A stretch of 30,774 nucleotides of DNA from UBA11373 sp035291545 (GTDB taxonomy: Bacteria > Actinomycetota > Acidimicrobiia > Spongiisociales > UBA11373): the NCBI GenBank assembly GCA_035291545.1, contig DATDRW010000026.1:1-30774 (forward strand). Direction: 5' to 3'. This document shows positions 22,070-29,847 of the stretch, piece after piece. The notes beneath the pieces were generated by a model, which did not search any database, was not told the DNA's origin, and saw only the letters and a program-made list of their open reading frames with translations. A program made the translations under genes and the position numbers. Position 1 is the stretch's first letter, and each line of letters starts with the position of its first letter.

Positions 22070-22747
22070 ATGCGCAGCGAGGCCCGGGTGTTCAAGGACG
22101 CGATATACGAGCAATTCGGTCGCATCGGCAAGGCGGTGGCTAGCCCGCGGCGCATTGAGTTGCTGGATCTGCTGTGTCAGGGCCCGCGCACCGTCGACGT
22201 ATTGGCCCAGCAGGCAGGTCAGAGCCTGGCGAACACGTCGCATCACCTCCAGGTGTTGCGTTCGGCGCGTTTGGTGGAGACCGTGAGGAGCGGGTCGTTC
22301 GTGACGTACCGGCTGGCCGACGATGACGTCTGCGCGTTCTTCGCTGCGTTGCGGGGCTTGGCCGAGTCACATCTCGCCGAGGTGCCGCACGTTGCGCGGG
22401 AGTTCCTGGAATCACGCGGAGCGATGGAACCGATCGCGGTCGACGTGCTGGTGGAGAGGATCCGACGCGGTGAGGTCACGATCATCGATGTTCGCCCTCA
22501 TGATGAGTATCTGGCCGGGCACATCCCCGGCGCCGTGTCGGTCCCGCTCGATGAACTCAAAGGGCGACTCGCCGAGTTGCCCCTCGAAGGACAGATCGCT
22601 GCCTACTGCCGGGGTCGCTACTGCGTGCTGGCGATCGAGGCGGTGGAAACACTCACCGCCGAGGGGTTCGATGCAACGCGCATCGAACTGGGAGTCCTCG
22701 ACTGGCAGGCGGCGGGTTACGGTGTCGAGATTGGTAGCGGTGTCTGA
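22070..22747 (+). CDS. ArsR-type regulator fused to a rhodanese domain
   Basis: A 225-residue fusion. Residues 8-105 form an ArsR winged helix (GKAVASPRRIELLDLLCQGPRTVDVLAQQAG, then NTSHHLQVLRSARLV). Residues 120-222 form a rhodanese domain (VTIIDVRPHDEYLAGHIPGAVSVPLDEL) with catalytic Cys180 in the loop CRGRYC. Rhodaneses carry sulfane sulfur as a persulfide, so the fusion may sense reactive sulfur and control its own operon. The genes that follow, a DsrE-like protein and an SQR-like flavoprotein, support a sulfide or persulfide role. ATG 22070 is preferred; TTG 22061 is possible. A 16-base palindrome just upstream is a likely operator. Sensing by Cys180, Cys185, or Cys35 in the HTH half is inference. 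Confidence 0.88.
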   Translation: MRSEARVFKDAIYEQFGRIGKAVASPRRIELLDLLCQGPRTVDVLAQQAGQSLANTSHHLQVLRSARLVETVRSGSFVTYRLADDDVCAFFAALRGLAESHLAEVPHVAREFLESRGAMEPIAVDVLVERIRRGEVTIIDVRPHDEYLAGHIPGAVSVPLDELKGRLAELPLEGQIAAYCRGRYCVLAIEAVETLTAEGFDATRIELGVLDWQAAGYGVEIGSGV

Positions 22748-22839
22748 TGTCGGTTGTACCCAGCGGCGATGATCTTTATGTGCCGTCAATCGTGCGCGGC
22801 ACGGAATGCGGGAGGCAACCGACGAAAGGTGAGGGATCC

Positions 22840-23193
22840 ATGGCTATGAGCCTGTTCATACTCAACGACGCCCCTTACGGAGCCGAGCGCAGCTACAACG
22901 GGCTGCGTTTGGCGGGATCGCTTGCCAAACGCGACGGTGAAGCTGCCCGGGTGTTCCTGATCGGCGATGCGGCAACGTGTGCCAAGTCGGGGCAGAAGGT
23001 GCCTCAGGGCTACTACAACATCGAGAGCATGCTGCGCGGTGTCGCCCGCCGCGGCGCTGAGATCGGTGTGTGCGGCACATGCATGGATGCCAGAGGCATT
23101 TCCGATGATGAATTGACTGAAGGGTGCCACCGCAGCACCCTTGACGAGTTGACCGACTGGACCCAGCAAGCCGACCGGATCCTCGTCTTCTGA
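22840..23193 (+). CDS. DsrE-family sulfur-transfer protein
   Basis: A 117-residue DsrE/YchN-like protein. The beginning MSLFILNDAPYGAERSYNGLRLAGSLAKR and the C-terminal CGTCMDARGISDDEL (Cys78 and Cys81), together with Cys47 and Cys96, are typical of DsrE proteins that relay sulfane sulfur. ATG 22840 follows an AAGGTGAGG site at good distance and fits the family start; ATG 22747, overlapping the upstream stop, would add 31 unrelated residues. It lies in one operon with the ArsR-rhodanese regulator and an SQR-like flavoprotein, and probably accepts sulfur produced by the latter. Confidence 0.87.
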   Translation: MAMSLFILNDAPYGAERSYNGLRLAGSLAKRDGEAARVFLIGDAATCAKSGQKVPQGYYNIESMLRGVARRGAEIGVCGTCMDARGISDDELTEGCHRSTLDELTDWTQQADRILVF

Positions 23194-23244
23194 CGCGGCC
23201 GACCGGTTTCGGAAACTCCAAACAGACGAAAGGACGAGGCCGCT

Positions 23245-24417
23245 GTGAGCGACGCCAAGACCATCGTGATCCTTGGTGGCGGAGTGGGCGGCGTTGTTGC
23301 TGCCACCTCGCTTCGCAGGAACCTGCCGAAGCATCATCAGGTGGTACTCGTGGACCGCGAACCCAACCATCTATTTGCACCCTCGTTGCTGTGGCTCATG
23401 ACCGGCCGACGAAGCGCCCACGAGATTTCCCGACCCCTGTCGCAGCTCGCCAAGAAAGGCGTCGAGGTCGTGATCGGCGAAATCGAATCGATCGACCCCG
23501 CGGGCTGTCGGGTGCGGATCTCCGGTGCCGCCGAGGGCGACCGAGAATTCGAGGCCGACTACCTCATCGTGTCGCTCGGGGCTGAGCTCGACTCCGGGGC
23601 GATCCCCGGTCTGGCGAAGGCTGGACACAGCTTCTACACCCTGGCCGGTGCCGCGAGTTTCCGCGACGCGCTCGCACGCTTTTCCGGAGGCAGGATCGTC
23701 GTTCTGACCGCCACCCCGGCCTACAAGTGCCCAGCCGCGCCCTACGAGGCAGCCATGCTGGTCGAGGCGGATATCCGCAGGAGAAGGATTCGTGAAAAGA
23801 CTCGCATAGATCTGTATGCCGCCGAACCTGGGCCGCTCGGGGTTGCCGGGCCGGAGGTGTCGGCCGGGGTACGCCGGATGGTCGAGGCCAAAGGTATCGG
23901 CTATCACCCCGAGCATCAGGTGATCGGGGTCGACCCAGAGGCCCGTCAGATTGCCTTCAGGGACGGCAGCACCGCCGAGTTCGATCTCCTTGCACACGTG
24001 CCGCCGCACCGCGCACCACGCGTCGTACGGGAGTCCGCACTGGTCGACGACAGCGGTTGGATCCCGGTCGACCGAGATGCGCTGCACACTCGCTTCGGCA
24101 ACGTCTACGCCGTGGGCGACGTGACGACGATCCCGCTCGTCATGGGGAAGCCGCTCCCGAAGGCAGGTGTGTTTGCCGAACGCCAAGCACGAGTGGTCGC
24201 CAGGAACATCGCCACGGCGCTCACCGACAAGGGCAAGGCGACAGGGTTCGACGGTCACGGCGAATGCTTCGTCGAAACCGGAGACAACAAAGCCGGATAC
24301 GGGCGCGGTGACTTCTACGCAGAACCGACACCCCAGGTCAAGCTCTACGCCGCCGGCCGTCGTTGGCACCTTGGAAAAGTGGCCTTCGAAAAGAACTGGT
24401 TCCGCCGCTGGCTCTGA
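23245..24417 (+). CDS. FAD-dependent oxidoreductase, SQR-like
   Basis: A 390-residue two-dinucleotide-domain flavoprotein. The FAD site GGGVGG (11-16) comes first and the second flavin contact FGNVYAVGDVTT lies near residues 284-295. Cys162 (AYKCPAAPYEAAML) and Cys341 (GHGECFVET) lie at positions comparable to the redox cysteine pair of sulfide:quinone oxidoreductases. The protein probably oxidises sulfide to sulfane sulfur at the membrane and reduces quinone. It is related to flavocytochrome c flavin subunits and type II NADH dehydrogenases, which are alternatives. The start is GTG with an AAAGGACGAGG stretch upstream. It is third in the sulfur operon. Confidence 0.82.
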   Translation: MSDAKTIVILGGGVGGVVAATSLRRNLPKHHQVVLVDREPNHLFAPSLLWLMTGRRSAHEISRPLSQLAKKGVEVVIGEIESIDPAGCRVRISGAAEGDREFEADYLIVSLGAELDSGAIPGLAKAGHSFYTLAGAASFRDALARFSGGRIVVLTATPAYKCPAAPYEAAMLVEADIRRRRIREKTRIDLYAAEPGPLGVAGPEVSAGVRRMVEAKGIGYHPEHQVIGVDPEARQIAFRDGSTAEFDLLAHVPPHRAPRVVRESALVDDSGWIPVDRDALHTRFGNVYAVGDVTTIPLVMGKPLPKAGVFAERQARVVARNIATALTDKGKATGFDGHGECFVETGDNKAGYGRGDFYAEPTPQVKLYAAGRRWHLGKVAFEKNWFRRWL

Positions 24418-24442
24418 GCTGTTGAGTGGGGAGCCTGTACGT

Positions 24443-24478
24443 ATGTTCATATGTTCATGTATTCTGTTGATACATGAA
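24443..24478. promoter_or_regulatory. Operator and promoter of the ArsR metal sensor gene
   Basis: ATGTTCAT occurs twice in tandem (24443-24458), and TTCATGTAT (24454-24462) is inverted as ATACATGAA (24470-24478) with 7 bases between. The inverted repeat covers the -10 element TATTCT (24460-24465) and the ATG at 24474, so a bound repressor would block both transcription and the start. ATGTTCAT-type motifs are usual for SmtB/CzrA-type operators. Confidence 0.65.
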
Positions 24479-24818
24479 ACAATCCGGCCTCAGCCGAGAG
24501 CCATCCGATCCGGGTCTGTCACGCGCCGGCGCGGAGAATCTTGCGGCCCGTTTCAAGTTGCTCTCGGACCCCGGGCGGCTCCAGATCGTCTATGCACTGC
24601 TCGAATCGGGGGAGCTCCGCGTCGGTGAGATTGCTGAAACCGTCGGGGCGTCTGAATCGGCGACCAGCCATCAGCTTCACCAGTTGCGGCTCGCCGGACT
24701 GGTGCGCGCCACGCGGGTCGGCCGCGAGGTCCGCTACCGGATCGCCGACAGCCACGTGCGTCTGCTCCTCGATGTCGCCGTTGAGCACTACCTCCACGAC
24801 CACGGAGACCACCGGTGA
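24474..24818 (+). CDS. ArsR/SmtB-type metal sensor
   Basis: A 114-residue repressor. The winged helix has LSDPGRLQIVYALLESGELRVGEIAETVG, then SATSHQLHQLRLAGLV. The C-terminal helix carries Asp92, His94, His105 and His108 in the D-x-H-x10-H-x2-H arrangement of the alpha-5 zinc/cobalt site of CzrA and SmtB; the alpha-3 Cys site of ArsR/CadC is absent. It should leave its operator when zinc or cobalt is in excess and so induce the CDF exporter, whose gene overlaps by four bases (GTGA). The start lies eight bases after a -10 element, so the mRNA is probably leaderless. Confidence 0.9.
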   Translation: MKQSGLSREPSDPGLSRAGAENLAARFKLLSDPGRLQIVYALLESGELRVGEIAETVGASESATSHQLHQLRLAGLVRATRVGREVRYRIADSHVRLLLDVAVEHYLHDHGDHR

Positions 24819-25714
24819 GTCGGCGGCACGATCACACCATCCGGGCCAGCCGTCGACATCTGAAGCCGCTCGTCGTCGCCTTCGTGCTGGTCGTCGCGTT
24901 CATGATCGTCGAGGTGCTGGCTGGGTGGTGGACGGGCTCGTTGGCTCTCATCTCCGACGCAGGGCACATGGCCACCGACGCTCTTGGACTCGGTATGAGT
25001 CTGGCGGCGATCATCGTGGCAGACAAGGCTCGTGATAACGCCCGTCACACCTACGGCATATATCGCGCCGAAATCCTCGCCGCCCTCGCCAACGCGGTGC
25101 TCCTCTTCGCTGTAGCCGGATACGTCTTGTTTGAGGCAACCAGACGGATCGCAAGTCCCCCTGAGATCACCTCAGGCGCAATGCTCGCGGTCGCCATCGC
25201 CGGGCTCATCGTCAACCTCATCGGCTGGCGGCTGTTACGCCGAGGCGCAGAGGAGTCGCTCAACCTCGAGGGTGCCTTTCTGGAGGTCATGGCCGATCTC
25301 ATCGGTTCCATTGGTGTCATCGTCGCCGCCACGATCATCTGGACTACGGGTTGGACAATCGTCGACCCCATCGCCGGGGCCGCCATAGGTCTCTTCATCC
25401 TCCCCAGAGCGTGGCGCCTCGCACGGAAGGCGCTTCGCGTCCTACTGCAAGCCGCCCCCGAAGACTTCGATCGCGACACGGTGACCGGCCAACTGAAAGC
25501 AATTCCTGGCGTCGTGGACGTTCACGATCTCCACGTGTGGACACTCACCTCGGACATGGATGTCGGCACCGTGCACCTCATGACCCGAGATTCCATCGAC
25601 TCCCACCCGGTGCTCGACCAAGCTCGGACGATCCTCAGGGACCACGGCGTCGCTCACGCCACGCTCCAGGTCGAACCGGAGTCACACCAGGGATGCGCCG
25701 AGATCAGCTGGTGA
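24815..25714 (+). CDS. Cation diffusion facilitator (CzcD/ZitB-like metal exporter)
   Basis: A 299-residue exporter with six membrane helices and a cytoplasmic C-terminal domain (about 215-299, ending in VVDVHDLHVWTLTSDMDVGTVHL). The transport site in helix 2 has His51 and Asp55 (SDAGHMATDA), as in CzcD. In helix 5 the expected His-x3-Asp is Glu157-x3-Asp161 (FLEVMADLIGSIGV). It should export zinc, cobalt or cadmium in exchange for protons. GTG 24815 overlaps the stop of the metal sensor gene. The Glu-for-His change occurs in other actinobacterial CDF proteins as far as I recall, and might shift metal choice. Confidence 0.92.
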   Translation: MSRRHDHTIRASRRHLKPLVVAFVLVVAFMIVEVLAGWWTGSLALISDAGHMATDALGLGMSLAAIIVADKARDNARHTYGIYRAEILAALANAVLLFAVAGYVLFEATRRIASPPEITSGAMLAVAIAGLIVNLIGWRLLRRGAEESLNLEGAFLEVMADLIGSIGVIVAATIIWTTGWTIVDPIAGAAIGLFILPRAWRLARKALRVLLQAAPEDFDRDTVTGQLKAIPGVVDVHDLHVWTLTSDMDVGTVHLMTRDSIDSHPVLDQARTILRDHGVAHATLQVEPESHQGCAEISW

Positions 25715-25805
25715 GCCGAGCCGGATTCGCGCCCGGTTCAAACGTGGAGTGCCGGGTTACCCGACAGGACGCTCGGGTTCGAACGCTTGATTGCCCCGGT
25801 GCCAG

Positions 25806-25859
25806 GCGATTCGTGGTTCGAGCGAATCGCAGTGGACCTGACAGGACAGAACGCGAACC
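25806..25859. repeat. Hairpin and dispersed 26-base repeat, copy 2
   Basis: GCGATTCG and CGAATCGC (25806-25830) are perfect complements around 9 bases. Directly after comes GGACCTGACAGGACAGAACG with CGAACC (25834-25859), matching copies 1 and 3. The 190-base gap between the CDF gene and the next minus-strand gene also holds CGGG-TTA-CCCG (25753-25763) and a GGTTCAAACGTG stretch shared with copy 3. Confidence 0.65.
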
Positions 25860-25905
25860 GATACAACGAGCATTCGCCAGGTGGCGCGCCGCTGCTCGGC
25901 GTCGG

Positions 25906-26562
25906 CTACATCAGCACCATGGCCATGCCGATCCTCGGGTTGAGGGGCTGCTCGTGGTTGACGACCGCAGTCCCGACGTGCCAGGTCTGGCGAGCAGAAG
26001 CGGAGACTTCGGTGTTCAGGTAGAGCTCGGCGGCTCGTCGCCCCCTCTCCCTCACCTCGGCGATATATCCATCGTCGCCGGCCTTCGCTCCGGTGAGCTT
26101 GTAAATCGTGACGTGGAGATGCGGGTGGGCTTCCACGGGCGTCTCGGACACGATCCCCTCGGCCACGAGCACCTTGAGGGGGTCGTACACGAACTCCTTC
26201 CAGGCAGCAGCCTCGTACTCCGTGTCGAACTCGGCGTAGAGGAGATGTCGGAAGCCTCCACCGTTCAGGCGCCTCGCCTCGTCGGACATCGGCATTGAAA
26301 TTCCGCGGAAGTGACCGCTGCTTCCGACGGGCTCCCAACCCTGTAGTTCCTTCCGGTAGTCCATCGATGATCCTTCCCTCGTCGAGTGTGTCTTCGTGCG
26401 AGAACCGATCGGCCGAACGCCGTAGGCGGCGACCACCAAACCGATGAGCGATGCGAGAACCGCCGGCGCAGGAGCCAGGGCCCACCTCGTGAGTTGGAGG
26501 AGGGCGACTCCCGCGGCAAGCGCCAGGCCGGCCACGATCATCCAGCTTCGCCGGCGATTCAT
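25906..26562 (-). CDS. Membrane-associated protein of unknown function
   Basis: A 218-residue protein I do not recognise. Residues 5-24 and 30-48 form two hydrophobic helices. From Met67 a soluble domain of about 150 residues follows (YRKELQGWEPVGSSGHFRG, then FRHLLYAEFDTEYEAAAWKEFVYDP, HPHLHVTIYKLTG, SARQTWHVGTAVVNHEQPL), rich in His and aromatic residues. AGGAG lies before ATG 26562. A second GGAAGG site lies before ATG 26364, so the soluble domain could also be made alone or be a separate ancestral gene. It is divergent from the large cyclase-ATPase gene. Confidence 0.6.
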   Translation of the reverse strand: MNRRRSWMIVAGLALAAGVALLQLTRWALAPAPAVLASLIGLVVAAYGVRPIGSRTKTHSTREGSSMDYRKELQGWEPVGSSGHFRGISMPMSDEARRLNGGGFRHLLYAEFDTEYEAAAWKEFVYDPLKVLVAEGIVSETPVEAHPHLHVTIYKLTGAKAGDDGYIAEVRERGRRAAELYLNTEVSASARQTWHVGTAVVNHEQPLNPRIGMAMVLM

Positions 26563-26693
26563 CCCCCCACTCCTGTGAGAACGGCTTCGGTGCGTTGAGC
26601 AGGGCCGCTCGACATCGGTTCAAGCGGTATCCGCTCCTTGTGAAACCTACTCGTTCGTCCCCTCACCCGCCCGATCTGCAGATGTCGGCCCGG

Positions 26694-26699
26694 TAGATT
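26694..26699 (+). promoter_or_regulatory. -10 element of the cyclase-ATPase gene (leaderless)
   Basis: TAGATT ends seven bases before the GTG at 26707, again without a ribosome binding site. Confidence 0.45.
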
Positions 26700-26706
26700 C
26701 GGTCTC

Positions 26707-29610
26707 GTGGCCGACGCACCTGGTCGTGGTGATCCCTCACGCGGATCTGACGGCGACGCTCCGGCGACGGCCGGGCCGCGTGCCGGGCGGCTTCCGGCCG
26801 GCACCGTTACGTTTCTCTTCACGGACCTCGAGGGGTCGACACGGATGTGGGAGCGCGACCCCGGCGAGACGGGAGCCGCCATGGCGCGCCACGAGCGGCT
26901 CTTGCGCCGTCTGGTGGTTGCACACCGGGGTGACGTCGTGAAGGGAATGGGCGATGGCGTCCTTGCCGTGTTCGCCTCGGCGAACGACGCCTTGTCGGCG
27001 GCGATCGAGATTCAACTGGAGCTACATCGGGAGGGCGCGGTGCGAGCCCGAGTTGGGCTCCACACCGGCGAGGCCGAGTTCCGCAACAACGACTACTACG
27101 GCCTCGCGGTAAATCGCTGTCAGCGTGTCATGGCGGCGGCTCATGGCGGGCAGATCGTGCTCACACTTGCCACCAAGGAGGTTCTGGCCCGCCCCTTGCC
27201 GAACGGCGTCACCGTGCTCGACCTGGGAAGGCATCGCCTGCGGGATGTCGCCGAAGCGCTCCGCCTCTTCCAAGTGGCCCATCCGGATCTTCGGGCGGAC
27301 TTCCCCCCTCTGCGGGGAGCGGACACGTTCGCGCACAACCTCCCCGCGGAACTCACCGGCTTCGTCGGACGCGAGGTGGAACTCGCCGAGACCACTAGCG
27401 CGCTGGACGCATCGCGCTTGGTCACGCTCACCGGCATCGGTGGGGGAGGCAAGAGTCGACTGGCGTTGCGTGCGGCGGCGGACCTACTGGAGGATGCCCC
27501 CGGCGGAGTGTGGCTCGTCGAGCTGGCGTTCTTGGCTGAGCCGGGGCTGGTCCCCCGCCTCATCGCCCAGGCCGTCGGCGTCCCCGAGGAGCCGGGTCGG
27601 AGACTGCTCGACTCGGTGGTGATTCGGCTGCGCGATGCCCCGGCGCTGCTCGTGCTCGACAACTGCGAGCACCTGCTCGAGGCGTCGGCACAGGCGGCCG
27701 ACCAGTTGTTGCGGGCGGTACCCGGGTTGAAGATCCTCGCCACCAGTCGGCAGCGGCTCGGCGTGCCCGGGGAGACCGTCTATGTGGTGTCTCCGATGTC
27801 GGTCCCCGACGAGGCGGAGTCCCGCTCACCGGAAGGGGCAATTCGGCACGATGCCGTGCGGCTCTTCGCCCAGCGTGCCGGCCAAGCGGTGTCGGGGTTT
27901 CGGGTGACCGATGCGAACTGCGTCGACGTGGGGCGGATCTGCCGGGCCGTGGACGGCATACCACTGGCACTGGAGCTCGCCGCCGGAAGGGTCGCCGGCT
28001 TGAGCGTCGGACAGATCGCCGACCGGCTGGCCGGCAGGCTCGAGATCGTGGGAGGGAGCGGCGGAACGGCGGAGCACCGCCACCGGACGATGCTGGCGAC
28101 GCTCGACTGGAGCCATGACCTCCTCTCCCCACAGGAACGCGAATTGCTGGCGCAACTCGCCGCCTTCCGGGGAAGCTTCGACCTGGAGCAGGTGGAGGCC
28201 ATCTGCGACGTCGAAGGCCTCGACGAGCTCCTCGGGCCGGTGATGGCCCTCGTCGACAAGTCTCTCCTCACCCGGGACCCTGCGACGGGGAGATACCGGC
28301 TGCTCGAGCCGGTGCGCCGCTACGCCTGGGACAAGCTCGTGGAGACGGGGCAGAACGACGCGCTTGCGCGTCGGCATGCCGCCTACTTCGCCGCGATGGT
28401 GGAGGGAGCCGCCAGCGGGGCCGATGCCGATCAATCGACCCGGCTCGACCGTCTCGAGCAGGAGCACGACAACCTCCGCGCCGCGCTCCGATGGTCGCTC
28501 GAGGCAGGCGAGGGCGATCTCGCTCTTCGCATCGGCAGCGAGGCGTGGGACTTCTGGAAGCTGCGCGGCCATGTCACCGAGGGGCGCACCTGGCTCGAGC
28601 AGGCGCTCGAGGCATCGCAAGACGCTCCCCCGGCCGTGCTGGCCCGGGCACTCCGCGGCGCCGGTGACCTCGCCGCCGGGCAGGGCGATGACCAACGCGC
28701 CCGCGAGTACCTAGTGCGGTCGCTGGAGCTTGCCGAGCGGCTCGGCGACGACGCGGGTGCCGCCGCCACCCTCACCAGGCTGGCGGGCCTGCCCCATCGC
28801 CGGGGCGACCTGGGGGAGGCGACGCGGCTTCTGGAGGATGCGCTGGCACGGGCACGACGGAGCGGCGACCCGTTGCGGTTGGGTCACATCCTGGCGAGCC
28901 TCGCCCTGCTGTCGGAGGACCAGGGCCGGACGGCCGAGGCCGAGGCGTACGTGACCGAGGCGCTGGAGAACAGGGGGAAGGCCCGGGATCTCTATGTCGC
29001 TACCGATGCGCTGCTCGCCGAGGGTGAGATCGGAATCAACCGCGGTGACTGGGATCGGGCGCGCCGGGCACTCGAGGAGGCGCTGCAGGCCGCCCGGAAC
29101 GCAGGGTTCACCGATGTCATCTCGTGGGCCACGGCGTATCTCGGGAAGCTCGCCGTCGTTGAAGGGCAGATCGACGAGGGTGAGCGGTTGCTCTCCGAGG
29201 GCTTGGCGATGTTCCAGAAGCTCGGTCACCCGTTGGGTGCGTCCTGGGCGATGCGCCACCTCGGCCGGGCGGCACTCGAGCAGGGCGATGCCACTCGAGC
29301 GGAGGCGCTGTTGCGGGAGGCATTGCGCATCTCACTGGAGCAGGTCCGACCGGATGTGCCCCTGGTCCTGCAGGCCATCGCCGAGCTCGAGGAGCGCCGG
29401 GGGTCCTGGGAGAGAGCCGCCACGCTCTCGGGAGCAGCGGAGGCGACCCGACAGCGGATGGGCTTGAACCTGCCGACGAGGGAGCAGTCGGTCGCCTCGG
29501 CGGCGAAGGACGCGCTCAGGGCCCGGCTGGGCGCGGAGCGGTTCGAGGAGCTGGCCGGGCGGGGAGCGGTGATGAGTCTCGAGGAGGCCGGCGCCTACGC
29601 AGGGGCGTGA
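26707..29610 (+). CDS. Adenylate cyclase-domain, AAA/NB-ARC-like ATPase, TPR regulator
   Basis: A 967-residue multidomain protein. Residues 32-190 form a class III cyclase domain (VTFLFTDLEGSTRMWE). Metal-binding residues are Asp40 and Asp83, the adenine-selecting pair is Lys79 and Asp129, and the transition-state residues are Asn136 and Arg140, so it could be an active adenylate cyclase. Residues 215-480 form an STAND-type ATPase (Walker A GIGGGGKS, 243-250; Walker B LLVLDN, 314-319). A winged-helix region and TPR-like repeats follow (about 560-930). No LuxR or OmpR DNA-binding domain is seen at the end. It probably is a cytosolic signalling ATPase. The GTG start gives a short Gly/Pro-rich tip before the cyclase domain. 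Such proteins are common and often multicopy in actinobacteria. Confidence 0.9.
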   Translation: MADAPGRGDPSRGSDGDAPATAGPRAGRLPAGTVTFLFTDLEGSTRMWERDPGETGAAMARHERLLRRLVVAHRGDVVKGMGDGVLAVFASANDALSAAIEIQLELHREGAVRARVGLHTGEAEFRNNDYYGLAVNRCQRVMAAAHGGQIVLTLATKEVLARPLPNGVTVLDLGRHRLRDVAEALRLFQVAHPDLRADFPPLRGADTFAHNLPAELTGFVGREVELAETTSALDASRLVTLTGIGGGGKSRLALRAAADLLEDAPGGVWLVELAFLAEPGLVPRLIAQAVGVPEEPGRRLLDSVVIRLRDAPALLVLDNCEHLLEASAQAADQLLRAVPGLKILATSRQRLGVPGETVYVVSPMSVPDEAESRSPEGAIRHDAVRLFAQRAGQAVSGFRVTDANCVDVGRICRAVDGIPLALELAAGRVAGLSVGQIADRLAGRLEIVGGSGGTAEHRHRTMLATLDWSHDLLSPQERELLAQLAAFRGSFDLEQVEAICDVEGLDELLGPVMALVDKSLLTRDPATGRYRLLEPVRRYAWDKLVETGQNDALARRHAAYFAAMVEGAASGADADQSTRLDRLEQEHDNLRAALRWSLEAGEGDLALRIGSEAWDFWKLRGHVTEGRTWLEQALEASQDAPPAVLARALRGAGDLAAGQGDDQRAREYLVRSLELAERLGDDAGAAATLTRLAGLPHRRGDLGEATRLLEDALARARRSGDPLRLGHILASLALLSEDQGRTAEAEAYVTEALENRGKARDLYVATDALLAEGEIGINRGDWDRARRALEEALQAARNAGFTDVISWATAYLGKLAVVEGQIDEGERLLSEGLAMFQKLGHPLGASWAMRHLGRAALEQGDATRAEALLREALRISLEQVRPDVPLVLQAIAELEERRGSWERAATLSGAAEATRQRMGLNLPTREQSVASAAKDALRARLGAERFEELAGRGAVMSLEEAGAYAGA

Positions 29611-29721
29611 CGGACCGGCCGTCAGGTCGGCCATCGGTCAAAGAGATGCCCTTGCTCCGGTGGAAGACAAGAACCGTCACCTCGCTTACCTCGGTCATGG
29701 TTCAAACGTGTCATGGCCGTG

Positions 29722-29747
29722 GGGCCTGATAGGACAGAACGTGAACC
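29722..29747. repeat. Dispersed 26-base repeat, copy 3
   Basis: GGGCCTGATAGGACAGAACG with TGAACC matches copy 2 except at three positions. GGTTCAAACGTG at 29699 is shared with copy 2 (near 25737). It lies in the 237-base gap between the cyclase-ATPase gene and the TetR gene, in which no gene is supported. Confidence 0.65.
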
Positions 29748-29847
29748 ATTGCAGCCCATTGTTTCCAGAGGTGTTGAAGTTGCGGGACCGCACGTAGCGC
29801 AACTGCGCGCTGATCAGGTGGGTCTTACCGTTTGGCCATCTCTCGAA

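Noticed and set aside
22747..22839. Earlier start for the DsrE-like gene overlapping the regulator stop
   Set aside because: The extra 31 residues match nothing in the family, and a good ribosome site precedes ATG 22840.
25735..25905. Minus-strand frame continuing through copy 2 of the dispersed repeat as a gene
   Set aside because: It has no start with a ribosome site and no recognisable domain, and it runs through hairpins and the repeat.
29611..29721. Transposase fragment after the cyclase-ATPase gene
   Set aside because: Short frames on both strands looked suggestive, but no DDE or other catalytic motif could be read.
21809..29747. The 26-base repeats as integron attC sites
   Set aside because: No GTTRRRY core or attC folding layout was seen, spacing is several genes per copy, and no integrase gene is in the window.
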